A stretch of DNA of 64,000 nt, from the NCBI RefSeq assembly GCF_038502225.1, contig NC_091303.1:23312486-23376485 (forward strand), read 5' to 3'. Positions 40,219 through 54,424 of the stretch are shown here, piece by piece (within the stretch, counting starts at the first letter, position 1; every line of letters begins with the position of its first letter). A program made the translations under genes and the position numbers. This stretch comes from Cherax quadricarinatus. Lineage: Eukaryota > Arthropoda > Malacostraca > Decapoda > Parastacidae. The notes below the pieces were generated by a model that was not told the origin of the DNA, made no database searches, and saw only the letters and a list, made by a program, of their open reading frames with translations.

Positions 40219-41480
40219 TACCTGGACCTGGAGTCTACCTGGAGGGTATTCCGGGAATAAACGCCCCCGCGGCCCGGTCTACGGCCAGGCCTCTCGGTGG
40301 ATCAGGGTCTGATCAACGAGGCTGTTACTGCTGGCCGCACAAAATCCAACATAAGAACTACAGCCTGGCTGGTCCGGCACCGACTTTAGGTATCTGTCCA
40401 GCTCCCTATTAAAGACAACCAGGGGTCTACTGGTAATGCCCCATATTGCTGGTGGGAGGCTGTTAAACAGTCTTGGGCCCCGGACACTTATTGTGTTTTC
40501 TCTTAGTGTACCAGTGACGCCCCTACTTTTCACTGGGGGTATGTTGCATCGCCTGCCAAGTTTTTTGCTTTTGTATGGAGTGATTGTTGTGTGCATATTA
40601 GGGACCAGTTCCTCCAGAATCTTCTAAGTGAAGATTATGATATATCTCTCTCGCCTGCCCTCCAGTGAGTACAAGTCAAGTGCTTCCAGGCGTTCCCAGT
40701 AGTTAAGGTGTTTCATGGAACTTATACATTCTCTAGATCTGCAATTTCACCTGCCTTGAATGGGGATGTTAATGTACAGCAGTATTCCAGCCAAGAGAGA
40801 ATAAGTGATTTAAAAAGGATCATCATTGGCTTAGCATCTCTTGTCTTGAATGTTCTCATTATCCATCCTATCAGTTCTCTAGCAGATGTGATAGTGGCAT
40901 TGTTGTGGTCCTTGAAGGTGAGGTCTTCGGACATTACCACACCCAGGTCCTTCACATTACTTTTCCTCTCTATTGTGTGATTGGAGTTTGTAGTATACTC
41001 AGTCCTAGTTATTATTTCCTCCAGTTTTCCATAACGGAGTAGTTGGAATTTGTCTTCATTGAACATCATATTGTTCTCCGTTGCCCATTGGAAAACTTGG
41101 TTTATATCTTCTTGGAGATTTGTCGTGTCCTCAATGGATGACACTCTCATGCAGATCCTAGTATCGTCTGCAAAGGATGATACAGTACTATGGTTTACAT
41201 CTCTGTCTATGTCTGATATGAGAATGAGGAACAAGATAGGTACAAGTATTGTGCCTTGTGGGACAGAGCTCTTCACTATGGCAGCATCCAATTTAACTCT
41301 GTTTACCACTACTTTTTGTGTTCGATTGGTTAGAAAGTTGAAGATCCATCAGTCTACTTTGCCAGTTGTCCCTTTAGCACACATTTTGTGTGTATGGACA
41401 TGTCGTCGATGGCTTTCTCAAAGTCTAGTGGAGTTAGGGTTTACATGCCAGTATTTACACCCAGTATTTACATGATCCCA
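40219..41480 (-). pseudogene. LINE-D: longest copy, RT palm to 3' tail
   Basis: Minus strand. An RT part at 41309-40722 has KSSVPQGTILVPILFLI, the intact FADD box (41163-41174) in SSFADDTRI, NNMMFNEDKFQLLRYGK and KDLGVVMSEDLTFKDH. Then a disrupted segment with a stop at about 40625, and the C-terminal TPYKSKKLGRRCN to VRGPRLFNSLPPAIWG (40596-40430). The 3' tail includes CCGGGCCGCGGGGGCG (40280-40265). This copy shows that the short GC-rich sequences at 2685, 4476, 26211 and 53135 are the 3' ends of a LINE. It is 5'-truncated and has at least two lesions. Confidence 0.85.
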
Positions 41481-41883
41481 CACCTCGACTGCCTGGTTAA
41501 GGAGTAATGGGGAGAAACAGCAGGAAAGAGATGCGAGAGAATTCATAAATCTATGAGTGATAATTAAAACATTTGTTAGAGAGTTCTAGAAAAGAATTGA
41601 ATGGTAAAGTGAGGACAAGAGCTTATACAAGATGACAGAAATGTTACTCAAGATATGCTAAGAAACCACAGACAAATTTATACCGACAAAGAAGAATAAG
41701 AATACAAAGTAAAGAAAGAGCACAAAGTTTAAAGAAGAGTGAAGTAAAGACTAAACACGACACGCCATGAATTATAATGCATTTTATGAACCGCTAAATC
41801 AGTGCGGGTCATTCAACACAAGAGTGTTAGAGATTTGATCCTTTGTTTAAAGGTCATAGAAAACATACAGAAAAGGGAGGTTG
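41481..41883. other. No gene seen
   Basis: AT-rich spacer between LINE-D and LINE-E1. Nothing is recognised. Confidence 0.5.

Positions 41884-44379
<2,496 letters not shown>

Positions 44380-44471
<92 letters not shown>
44380..44471. repeat. (CA)n tail of LINE-E2
   Basis: CA run after AATTAGGTGACCATA. LINE-E3 starts at its end. Confidence 0.95.
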
Positions 44472-44474
<3 letters not shown>

Positions 44475-46712
44475 TCGAATACACAGTAGAGCTACAAGTG
44501 GAGGGAGAAGCAGGAAGGCCAGGACGAATGAAGCCAAACTACAAGAAAGGGGACTACACAGGAATGAGGAACTTCCTGAACGGGGTTCAGTGGGACAGAG
44601 AACTGGCAGGGAAGCCAGTTAATGAGATGATGGAATATGTAGCAACAAAATGCAAGGAGGCTGAGGAGAGGTTTGTACCCAAGGGTAACAGGAGTAATGA
44701 AAAAGCCAGGATGAGCCCATGGTTTACCCAAAGGTGCAGGGAGGCAAAAACCAAGTGTGCTAGGGAATGGAAGAAATATAGAAGGCAAAGGACCCAGGAG
44801 AATAAGGAGAGCAGTCGTAGAGCCAGAAACGAATATGCACAGATAAGAAGGGAGGCCCAAAGACAATATGAAAATGACATAGCAGCGAAAGCCAAATCTG
44901 ACCCGAAACTGTTGTACAGCCACATCAGGAGGAAAACAACAGTCAAGGACCAGGTAATCAGGCTAAGGAAGGAAGGAGGAGAGACAACAGGAAATGACCT
45001 TGAAGTATGTGAAGAACTCAACAAGAGATTCAAAGAAGTGTTCACAGAGGAGACAGAAGGGACTCCAGAAAGACGGAGAGGTGGGGCACACCACCAAGTG
45101 CTGGACACAGTGCACACAACCGAGGAAGAAGTGAAGAGGCTTCTGAGTGAGCTAGATACCTCAAAGGCAATGGGGCCAGATAACATCTCCCCATGGGTAT
45201 TGAGAGAGGGAGCAGAGGCGCTATGTGTACCCCTAACAACAATATTCAATACATCTATCGAAACAGGGAGATTGCCTGAGGCATGGAAGACAGCAAATGT
45301 AGTCCCAATCTTTAAAAAAGGAGACAGACATGAAGCATTAAACTACAGACCAGTGTCACTGACATGTATAGTATGCAAAATCATGGAGAAGATTATCAGG
45401 AGAAGAGTGGTGGAACACCTAGAAAGGAATGATCTCATCAACAGCAGCCAGCATGGTTTCAGGGACGGGAAATCCTGTGTCACAAACCTACTGGAGTTCT
45501 ATGACATGGTGACAGCAGTAAGACAAGAGAGAGAGGGGTGGGTGGATTGCATTTTCTTGGACTGCAAGAAGGCGTTTGACACAGTTCCACACAAGAGATT
45601 GGTGCAAAAACTGGAGGACCAAGCAGGGATAACAGGGAAGGCACTACAATGGATCAGGGAATACTTGTCAGGAACACAGCAGCGAGTCATGATACGTGGC
45701 GAGGTGTCAGAGTGGGCACCTGTGACCAGCGGGGTCCCGCAGGGGTCAGTCCTAGGACCAGTGCTGTTTCTGGTATTTGTCAACGACATGACGGAAGGAA
45801 TAGACTCTGAGGTGTCCCTGTTTGCAGATGACGTGAAGTTGATGAGAAGAATACACTCGATCGAAGACCAGGCAGAACTACAAAGGGATCTGGACAGGCT
45901 GCAGACCTGGTCCAGTAATTGGCTCCTGGAGTTCAATCCCACCAAGTGCAAAGTCATGAAGATTGGGGAAGGGCAAAGAATGCCGCAGACGGAGTACAGT
46001 CTAGGGGGTCAGAGACTACAAACCTCACTCAAGGAAAAAGATCTTGGGGTGAGTATAACACCAGGCACATCTCCTGAAGCGCACATCAACCAAATAACTG
46101 CTGCAGCATATGGGCGCCTAGCAAACCTCAGAACAGCATTCCGACATCTTAATAAGGAATCGTTCAGGACCCTGTACACCGTATACGTTAGGCCCATATT
46201 GGAGTATGCGGCACCAGTTTGGAACCCACACCTAGCCAAGCACGTAAAGAAACTAGAGAAAGTGCAAAGGTTTGCAACAAGACTAGTCCCAGAGCTAAGA
46301 GGTATGTCCTACGAGGAGAGGTTAAGGGAAATCAACCTGACGACACTGGAGGACAGGAGAGATAGGGGGGACATGATAACGACATACAAAATACTGAGAG
46401 GAATTGACAAGGTGGACAAAGACAGGATGTTCCAGAGATTGGACACAGTAACAAGGGGACTCAGTTGGAAGCTGAAGACACAGATGAATCACAGGGATGT
46501 TAGGAAGTATTTCTTCAGCCACAGAGTAGTCAGTAAGTGGAATAGTTTGGGAAGCGATGTAGTGGAGGCAGGATCCATACATAGCTTTAAGCAGAGGTAT
46601 GATAAAGCTCACGGCTCAGGGAGAGTGACCTAGTAGCGATCAGTGAAGAGGCGGGGCCAGGAGCTCGGACTCGACCCCCGCAACCTCAACTAGGTGAGTA
46701 CAACTAGGTGAG
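44472..46712 (+). mobile_element. LINE-E3: CR1/L2-like retrotransposon, 5'-truncated, open RT frame
   Basis: The unit runs from the endonuclease-RT linker (RFEYTVELQ) to the 3' UTR (GGCCAGGAGCTCGGACTCGA and CTAGGTGAGTACA) and a (CA)n tail. It has the best-preserved LINE-E body, though the endonuclease is missing. It sits third in a head-to-tail row of four LINE-E fragments. Confidence 0.88.
44498..46633 (+). CDS. LINE-E3 reverse transcriptase (open, 711 codons)
   Basis: RT and C-terminal domain of a CR1/L2-type LINE. Landmarks: WFTQRCREAKTKCAREWKKY in the linker, [91 protein letters not shown] and the catalytic FADD at about residues 442-445 (45821-45832). The C-terminal third has PILEYAAPVWNPHL and HRDVRKYFFSHRVVSKWN. 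No internal stop. The first in-frame ATG is at about 44528, but the real polyprotein started in the lost endonuclease. The RT could still be functional if expressed. It cannot retrotranspose alone. Confidence 0.85.
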   Translation: MEGEAGRPGRMKPNYKKGDYTGMRNFLNGVQWDRELAGKPVNEMMEYVATKCKEAEERFVPKGNRSNEKARMSPWFTQRCREAKTKCAREWKKYRRQRTQENKESSRRARNEYAQIRREAQRQYENDIAAKAKSDPKLLYSHIRRKTTVKDQVIRLRKEGGETTGNDLEVCEELNKRFKEVFTEETEGTPERRRGGAHHQVLDTVHTTEEEVKRLLSELDTSKAMGPDNISPWVLREGAEALCVPLTTIFNTSIETGRLPEAWKTANVVPIFKKGDRHEALNYRPVSLTCIVCKIMEKIIRRRVVEHLERNDLINSSQHGFRDGKSCVTNLLEFYDMVTAVRQEREGWVDCIFLDCKKAFDTVPHKRLVQKLEDQAGITGKALQWIREYLSGTQQRVMIRGEVSEWAPVTSGVPQGSVLGPVLFLVFVNDMTEGIDSEVSLFADDVKLMRRIHSIEDQAELQRDLDRLQTWSSNWLLEFNPTKCKVMKIGEGQRMPQTEYSLGGQRLQTSLKEKDLGVSITPGTSPEAHINQITAAAYGRLANLRTAFRHLNKESFRTLYTVYVRPILEYAAPVWNPHLAKHVKKLEKVQRFATRLVPELRGMSYEERLREINLTTLEDRRDRGDMITTYKILRGIDKVDKDRMFQRLDTVTRGLSWKLKTQMNHRDVRKYFFSHRVVSKWNSLGSDVVEAGSIHSFKQRYDKAHGSGRVT

Positions 46713-46780
46713 TACACACACACACACACACACACATACGCACACACACACACATACACATACACACACATTCGCACACA

Positions 46781-46855
<75 letters not shown>
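46713..46855. repeat. (CA)n tail of LINE-E3, interrupted
   Basis: CA run with TACA and TTCG interruptions, following the LINE-E 3' terminus. LINE-E4 begins at its end. Confidence 0.95.
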
Positions 46856-46858
<3 letters not shown>

Positions 46859-47147
46859 GACAGAGACAGAATGTTCCAGGGCTGGGACACAGCAACAAGG
46901 AGTCACAGTTGGAAGTTGAAGACACAGATGAATCACAGGGATGTTAGGAAGTATTTCTTCAGAGTTGTCAGGAAGTGCAATAGTCTGGGAAGTGATATAG
47001 TGGAGGCATGATCCATACATAGCTTTGAGAAGAGGTATGATAAAGCACATGGAGCGGGAAGAGTGAAGATCAGTGAAGAGGCGGGGCCAGGAACTATGAC
47101 TCGACCCCTGCAACCACAACTAGGTGAGTACACACACACACACATAC
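46856..47147 (+). pseudogene. LINE-E4: last 270 bp and short (CA)n tail
   Basis: Starts at the codons for VDRDRMFQGWDTATR. It includes LKTQMNHRDVRKYFFR and the 3' UTR, ending GTGAGTACACACAC (to 47147). One deletion relative to E3 near 46965. Confidence 0.85.
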
Positions 47148-47237
47148 ACCTAAACTATCGACAAGTACCTTTGACAATCAGTAACTAACACAATAAGCCA
47201 AGTATCAAGTAATAACATTATCATCTCAAAGAAATTC

Positions 47238-47241
<4 letters not shown>

Positions 47242-47329
<88 letters not shown>
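47242..47329. repeat. (TA)n microsatellite
   Basis: An 88-bp TA run on the left side of a palindromic Penelope-like element. Confidence 0.95.
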
Positions 47330-47332
<3 letters not shown>

Positions 47333-47480
47333 ATAAGATCACAGTAAACAGGTGATTTCAAAATATGCAAAACAACCACTCTGAAAGAATAGAGAAATTC
47401 ATATAGTTCCTTGATAATGTGAGTAGTCACGAAAGCGCTTGGAATTTCTCTATTCTTTCAGAGTGGTTGTTTTGCATATA
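47330..47480. mobile_element. Palindromic Penelope-like derivative, second family
   Basis: ATATGCAAAACAACCACTCT (from 47371) with the following GAAAGAATAGAGAAATT is reverse-complemented at 47441-47480, leaving a loop of about 34 bp. The loop holds a hammerhead-like core (47407-47444). The flanking sequence is (TA)n on both sides. The sequence family differs from the GAAACGTT elements, but the architecture is the same. Confidence 0.7.
47407..47444 (+). ncRNA. Hammerhead motif H10 (second family, U3-A8)
   Basis: Helix I UUCC (47407-47410) pairs with GGAA (47441-47444). Core UUGAUAA (U3, A8), one extra U, helix II GUGA-GUAG-UCAC, GAAA (47431-47434), then GCGCU. With the preceding A this gives the self-complementary AGCGCU as a possible dimeric helix III. 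U at 47440 would be the cleavage nucleotide. Confidence 0.6.
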
Positions 47481-47490
47481 TATATATATA

Positions 47491-49650
<2,160 letters not shown>

Positions 49651-50208
49651 TAATACTTTCTCGTATTTAATTTAAACTTGATTGTCACACAATCGTAGAG
49701 TAAATACAAGTTTTTGTTAAGGTATTTTATCCGTATCTATAATTATTATTGTCTTTAATTATGGCCTCTGTTTAGACTATGCAGAAATTTCAGCAGAAAT
49801 ATAAAACTATTGTAAAATTTTAAAATTATCTTTGAAGCATAAATAAAAGCTTACTAACATTCTATTTGGAGGACGGGTTGGAGAGGCTACAAGTAGTAAC
49901 AGACACAAGAGGTTTTCCAGAGTGTTGAAGCGTCTAGCAGCCATGTGGTGGGAGGAGAGGAACAAGAGAAGCCCAGAGACACAGAAGAGACCATCAGCTG
50001 TGTCATTACGTGAAGACAAATTGCTGGGATATCAACTTGAAGATGCCAGGTTTCAGAAAATCCATTACCAACACAACATTAGATGGAAACGATCCACTGA
50101 CCAATCACAGCTCAGCGATGCCCTTCCGGCTCCACCCACCCTGCCTCAAGCTAATCATGTTGGGGCTTCAAGCTCTTCGGCACGAGGCTCCGCCCTCGGC
50201 GGTGCTGT

Positions 50209-50217
50209 GGGCGGGGC
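50209..50217 (+). promoter_or_regulatory. GC box (Sp/KLF-type site)
   Basis: GGGCGGGGC is a consensus GC box, about 820 bp upstream of the first FoxF ATG. It is a sequence match only. Confidence 0.35.
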
Positions 50218-50630
50218 CTGGGAGCACAAGAATGTGGGTGGTCCGGGGGTGGCGATGTTCTTGGCTTCCTCAACCATGTTCTCAGAAAAGAACTGAATGA
50301 TGGGACCTGAAATAGCGGTGTTCATTGCAGAAAAAATATTTTATTTCGTTGTTTCAAATCTTCAGCTGTACTTTTGATCAAATATATTTAAACTGTAGTC
50401 TACACTACATGCTCTCTGTAGGTAATCAGTAAATCGGAACACTGAAGATTATTGTCAAAAAGTGTTAAAGTTTCGTTAAAAAAAAAATAAAACTGTAGAA
50501 GTATATGATAGATGTAAAATTTTCTAGGTTGGGGCCCAGCCCGGCCAGTTTTACAGGCAGGCGAAACAAACAAGCGGATAATGATCGCGGCATTTTACAG
50601 AACATCCGCCATGCTCCGCCCTCAAGGGCC

Positions 50631-50640
50631 GCGCATGCGC
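50631..50640 (+). promoter_or_regulatory. NRF1-type palindrome GCGCATGCGC
   Basis: A perfect ten-base match to the core of the NRF1 (ewg in insects) site, common in TATA-less animal promoters. It lies 404 bp upstream of the first FoxF ATG in a GC-rich block. Confidence 0.4.
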
Positions 50641-51034
50641 CTTGGGAGGTCCGGGGCACTGCCAGGGCGTGCCCGAGGTGGTGGCCCGCTCACCTGGGCA
50701 CGACCTGACCAGTGCCACCCCGACCTAGAGCGGATTGTGACCCCGGCCACAGCGTGAGACGTGTAGGGCAGCCATACACATACACACACACACATACAAA
50801 CCTTCTTCAGTGTAGCCACAACTGCCACTTTACCCGTAAATATTTACTGACTTAACCACTTGTGAAGCCTAGGCTTCAGTGAGCAGCAGCGCTGGTGAGC
50901 CCGACGTGTCTGCCGCCAGCAGGACGGAGCACTACAGCCACGCCACCAATCCCACCATCACAACTCTCGCCTTCAGGAGTGTGGCGGGTACGGCCGAGTT
51001 CGGCGACCTGGCACTTTTGGCCAACGCTGTGGCC

Positions 51035-51902
51035 ATGAAGGGAGAGGAAGAGGGCGGAGTGGCGGCCCTGGCACCACTGCTGCCTCCTGAAGAGGCACCG
51101 CCACCATCCATCACCGAGGTGCCCGCTGACGCCCCTCCAGGACTGGCTGCCCCCAACGCTAATAGTGACAAGACTTCCGGGGGCGGGAAGCGTGGGGGCG
51201 CCCGGCGGCAAGAGAAGCCGCCTTACTCCTACATCGCCCTCATCGTTATGGCTATCCAGAGCTCTCCACAACGGCGCCTCACCCTCTCTGAGATCTACCA
51301 ATTCCTGCAGCAGCGATTTGCATTTTTCCGCGGCTCGTACACCGGCTGGAAGAACTCTGTGCGTCATAATCTCTCACTCAACGAATGTTTCATCAAACTT
51401 CCCAAGTCTATGGGCCGCCCTGGTAAGGGCCATTACTGGGCCATTGATCCCACGGCCGAGCTCATGTTCGAAGAGGGATCCTTCCGGCGGAGGCCTCGAG
51501 GCTTCCGAAGGAAGGTTCAGGCCATGAAGCCTTACCCGCTGTACCAGGGGGCGCCACCGCCGCTGCAGACGCCCTACGACGTATGTGGCACACAGCTGCC
51601 CCCAGCCACGCAGTATGGGCAGTATCCGTCATACCAGGACTATGCCAGCTACCCACAGCCACCTACGTCCTACGGGGGAAACATGTACACTGCTTCCTGC
51701 CTGCCCTCCTACAGCGGCGGCGGCGGCGTGGCAGAGTACCCACCCGCCTCTCCTGGGGTATATACAAGCATGTCCTCCGCCGCCCCTCTTCCGCCCATGG
51801 GAGCCCTCGGTGAGCGAGACATGTGGTCAGCTCTCACGCCCAACACCACACCCACCCTCACACCCACGGCTGCCTACGTCAAGCAGAGCAACAGCCCGAC
51901 AG
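51035..51902 (+). CDS. FoxF: Forkhead transcription factor, FoxF type (first coding exon)
   Basis: DNA-binding transcription factor. FoxF proteins (biniou in flies) act in the nucleus and specify visceral mesoderm. From ATG 51035 (purine at -3), residues 61-155 are the forkhead domain: [33 protein letters not shown], then the recognition helix [20 protein letters not shown] and [11 protein letters not shown]. The stretch [17 protein letters not shown] directly after is diagnostic of FoxF. Residues 165-289 are rich in Pro, Tyr, Gly and Ser, and end [10 protein letters not shown], which resembles the SYIKQ region of vertebrate FoxF. The exon ends at ACAG/GTGAGT (after 51902, phase 1). An unspliced reading would stop at 51908-51910. 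The open frame extends upstream to 50873 without an ATG. A weak acceptor at 50879 could add about 52 residues from an earlier exon. The C-terminal exon was not found in the window. Confidence 0.93.
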
Positions 51903-51908
51903 GTGAGT
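51903..51908 (+). promoter_or_regulatory. Splice donor of the FoxF exon
   Basis: CAG/GTGAGT is a consensus donor. In vertebrate FoxF genes an intron also follows the long first coding exon. Confidence 0.8.
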
Positions 51909-53134
51909 GACAGCCGACGGAACCCGACGGAGCACTGTCGTGCACACGCTCGGAGCTCCACCAGCCAAGCTTGCCTACTAAACATAACAAGTTGTATTTA
52001 TTCACTTGAAAGCCTTTTAATTTCCATGTTCTTTTTTTATCGATGTAGTCTAAATAATGATTGGTAACTAATATTTCGTTAAGAAAACAATGGTGTATAT
52101 ACGTGAGGCGGAGCCACTTGCGCCCTTCTCCAGGGTGACGTTACTGTTTGTCCTCCTCTCACCTGGCTAATTAAACGATAAAAATACTGTTGAGAGTGGC
52201 GCTGTGAGCAGTGCTGTGCTCTGTGGTGATCAATGCTGTGCTCTGTGGTGATCAGTGCTGTGCTCTACTGGAATAGTCTTACCACACAACCAGCATTAGT
52301 GTCTTTTTCATTTTTTCTGGTTAATTGTCTTGCCCGCCCGCCCATTTATGCGCTCTACCCACACGATGAATCTGTCCACCCGCCCGCTTGTCCATCCGCC
52401 TCCGTCCGCCTGCCATTCTGCTTGCCGGTCAGTGTGTCCGCCCGTCTACCTTCCGCCCACATATTTTTTCATCAGGTCTCCAATCAGTTTGTCAGTTCAT
52501 CTATCTGCCCGCCTGTCTGTCTATCCTCCCATCCAGCGGAGATAAGCCACAGGTCCCGTCACGGCTTCACTTCTTGATACTGTTATCGAGGAAACAAGAG
52601 CGTCCAATAGTTATCACTGTCATAGACGCTAAGCAAACTTCCGGACAATTATTGTATGCTGGTTTGGCTTGGCGCGGCTCCCACACACACATATAACTGT
52701 CAGGCCACAATGGGGGATGGGGGGAGAGATGCCCTAAGCAGTTTTTGCCCCTGCCGTCGTGTCAAGACATTTCAACACATATTTTTCTTATCCGTATTAG
52801 AAAAATTGTTGGGTGATCGCGGCGACGACCCGGTGACATTTTTGCTGCAGGTTTTGTGTCGCTAGGCTGGCGCTTTGTGGACTCGCTGTGTTGTGTTAGT
52901 GTAGGGGGGGGGTTGAGGCACAGCTCCTGACACTGCCTCCTGACTTGGCTTGAGCAACATCTTACTGGACTTTAGCTTCTGAGGCTCTGTCATGACTGTT
53001 ATTGATGGCGCGAAGAGAGGATGCCTTTTTCACCTCCTCGTATAACTTACTACCTTCTCTGTCCTCACACCTGTGACAATGTTTTCGTGTGCCTATGGCT
53101 CCTTGGGATTTTAATTTTCTGCTGCGGCCTTTTC
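51909..53134 (+). other. FoxF intron, proximal part
   Basis: No gene is seen. It includes a short tandem repeat GTGCTGTGCTCTGTGGTGAT (52209-52270, 2.5 units of about 25 bp) and a C/G-alternating stretch rich in CCGCCCG (52330-52450). The end of the intron lies beyond the window unless the gene is incomplete here. Confidence 0.6.
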
Positions 53135-53600
53135 TTACCTGGAGTATGCCTGGAGGGCGTTCCGGGGGTCAACACCCCCGCGGCCCGGTCCATGACCAGG
53201 CCTCGCGGTGGATCATGGCCTGATCAACAAGGTTGTTACTTAAGTAAAAGGACACAAGTGCAACTAATGTGACATTTTATTGTGGCAACGTTTAGCTCTC
53301 CAGGAGCCGTTACAAAGCTCCTGGAGAGCGAAACGTTGCCACAATAAAATGTCACATTAGTTGCACTTATGTCCTTTTACTTAACATATTGTTGGTAGTT
53401 CTACCAATATTAACGCAGGTTGTTACTGCTGGCCGACGTGCGAACCACAGCCCCGATGGTCACCCACTGACTTCAGGTGCCTGTCCAGCTCCCTCTTGAA
53501 GACAGTCAGGGATCTATAGGTAATCCCCGTTATGAATGCTGGGAGGCATACATGAAGGGGATTTTGTATGTCTTGATCTTGTCCCCCCCCCTTTACCACT
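53135..53600 (-). mobile_element. LINE-D 3' fragment, split by a palindromic insertion
   Basis: Two parts, 53135-53229 (GC-rich tail, with CCCCCGCGGCCCGG) and 53428-53600 (C-terminal coding remnant). They are interrupted by the 176-bp insertion at 53241-53416. The sequence is contiguous when the insert and one duplication are removed. Confidence 0.82.
53241..53416. mobile_element. 176-bp palindromic Penelope-derived element
   Basis: The exact 11-bp duplication AGGTTGTTACT is at 53230-53240 and 53417-53427. The left arm (to 53304) and right arm (from 53316) are reverse complements, from GTAAAAGGACACAAGTGCAA outward. They meet at CTCTCCAGGAG/CTCCTGGAGAG. The right end has the longer tail with ATATTGTTGGTAGTTC. 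It is closely related to the 153-bp element at 23207-23359. Confidence 0.87.
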
Positions 53601-53665
53601 TGTCACATTAGTTGCAGTTGTGTCCTTTTGCCTAACATATTGTCGGTAATTGTCAACATTATTCC
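53601..53665 (+). mobile_element. Penelope tail fragment
   Basis: CACATTAGTTGCAGTTGTGT followed by CATATTGTCGGTAATTGTC matches the tail of the two palindromic elements, without the ribozyme part. Confidence 0.6.
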
Positions 53666-53688
53666 ACATACTTTATTAAAGGTCGAGT

Positions 53689-53783
53689 CCACGATGGTGC
53701 TCCGTGTTCCGTGACGGACTTTACACACGTCGTTGATTCCACGATGGTGCTCCGTGTTCCGTGACGGACTTTACACACGTCGT
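53689..53783. repeat. 50-bp tandem duplication
   Basis: Two copies of a unit starting CCACGATGGTGCTCCGTGTT, at 53689 and 53739, identical over about 45 bp. Confidence 0.9.
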
Positions 53784-53919
53784 GGAGACTCAAATGATTC
53801 TTTGTTAAACCTCCTGAATCTTATTCTGAAATCTGCAAATCTGGAATATGTTGTAGGTGTTATTATGTGCTCCTGTGTTGATGTGCTTGTCACGGCTGTG
53901 ATCTCAAGGCTGTGTTGAA

Positions 53920-54140
53920 AATGGCTGTGGGACTGACCACCTCAAACTGTTTCTCCAAAGTTGATGGACTGATTAAGTCATATTTACTTGCCATTACTCC
54001 TGCTGTACACAATACATTTTCCTCTGTATTTGACTTATGAAGCTTAATGCGCAGGCGAAACGTTTCAACAACAAAGATACCCAAGCGTTTCGCACGTGTT
54101 TTAATAATCAACTACTCGGTAATTTATACTATTATCAACA
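53920..54140 (+). mobile_element. Penelope terminal-repeat copy
   Basis: Body sequence with GATGGACTGATTAAGTCAT, the hammerhead region (54030-54068), then CAAAGATACCCAAGCG and a tail with CTACTCGGTAATTTATAC. Same order as 13380-13560. No inverted partner is seen. Confidence 0.75.
54030..54068 (+). ncRNA. Hammerhead motif H9 (G5 changed)
   Basis: Helix I UUGA pairs with UCAA (4 bp). The core reads CUUAUGA, with the catalytically important G5 replaced by U. GAAA, CGU and U are intact, and helix II is weak. Probably inactive. Confidence 0.55.
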
Positions 54141-54186
54141 AACTTACCAAAGGTTATTTGTTATTATTATCTTTGTTATTAGTTTT

Positions 54187-54345
54187 GTGTTGGAGAGGCG
54201 TGGCTGGAGTCCATGTTGTGTTGGAGAGGCGTGGCTGGAGTCCATGTTGTGTTGGAGAGGCCTGGCTGGAGTCCATGTTGTGTTGGAGAGGCCTGGCTGG
54301 AGTCCATGTTGTGTTGGAGAGGCCTGGCTGGAGTCCATGTTGGAG
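54187..54345. repeat. 31-bp minisatellite, five units
   Basis: The unit is GTGTTGGAGAGGC(G/C)TGG plus CTGGAGTCCATGTT. The first two units have GCGTGG and the last three GCCTGG. Confidence 0.92.
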
Positions 54346-54424
54346 CAACTTTCTCCTCTTCCAGTCCTGAGTCCATGATTTTTACTTGAGTTCAGTTCTA
54401 AGAGTCATTTCTCTGATGGAGATC

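Larger units (their letters stand above)
49651..50878 (+). other. FoxF upstream region
   Basis: AT-rich to about 49860, then increasingly GC-rich. A frame at 49922-50296 has no recognisable features. The GC-rich blocks at 50165-50225 and 50600-50760 contain the GC box and NRF1-like palindrome listed below, and probably the core promoter and 5' UTR of the FoxF gene. No TATA box is obvious. Confidence 0.5.

Noticed and set aside
49922..50296. 124-codon frame upstream of FoxF as an additional FoxF exon or separate gene
   Set aside because: No forkhead or other family motif, no clear splice sites, no ATG at its first codon. It lies in the GC-rich upstream region, where long frames arise by chance.
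51165..52067. Alternative frames overlapping the FoxF exon (51165-51527, 51585-52067)
   Set aside because: Out-of-frame shadows of a GC-rich coding exon. Only the forkhead frame has homology.
53301..53335. Complete hammerhead in the 176-bp palindrome
   Set aside because: GAAACGTTGCC is present on the right arm, but the CUGANGA part is missing because the two arms join inside helix II. The left arm reads TTTAGC in place of the GAAA complement. Only half of the motif remains.
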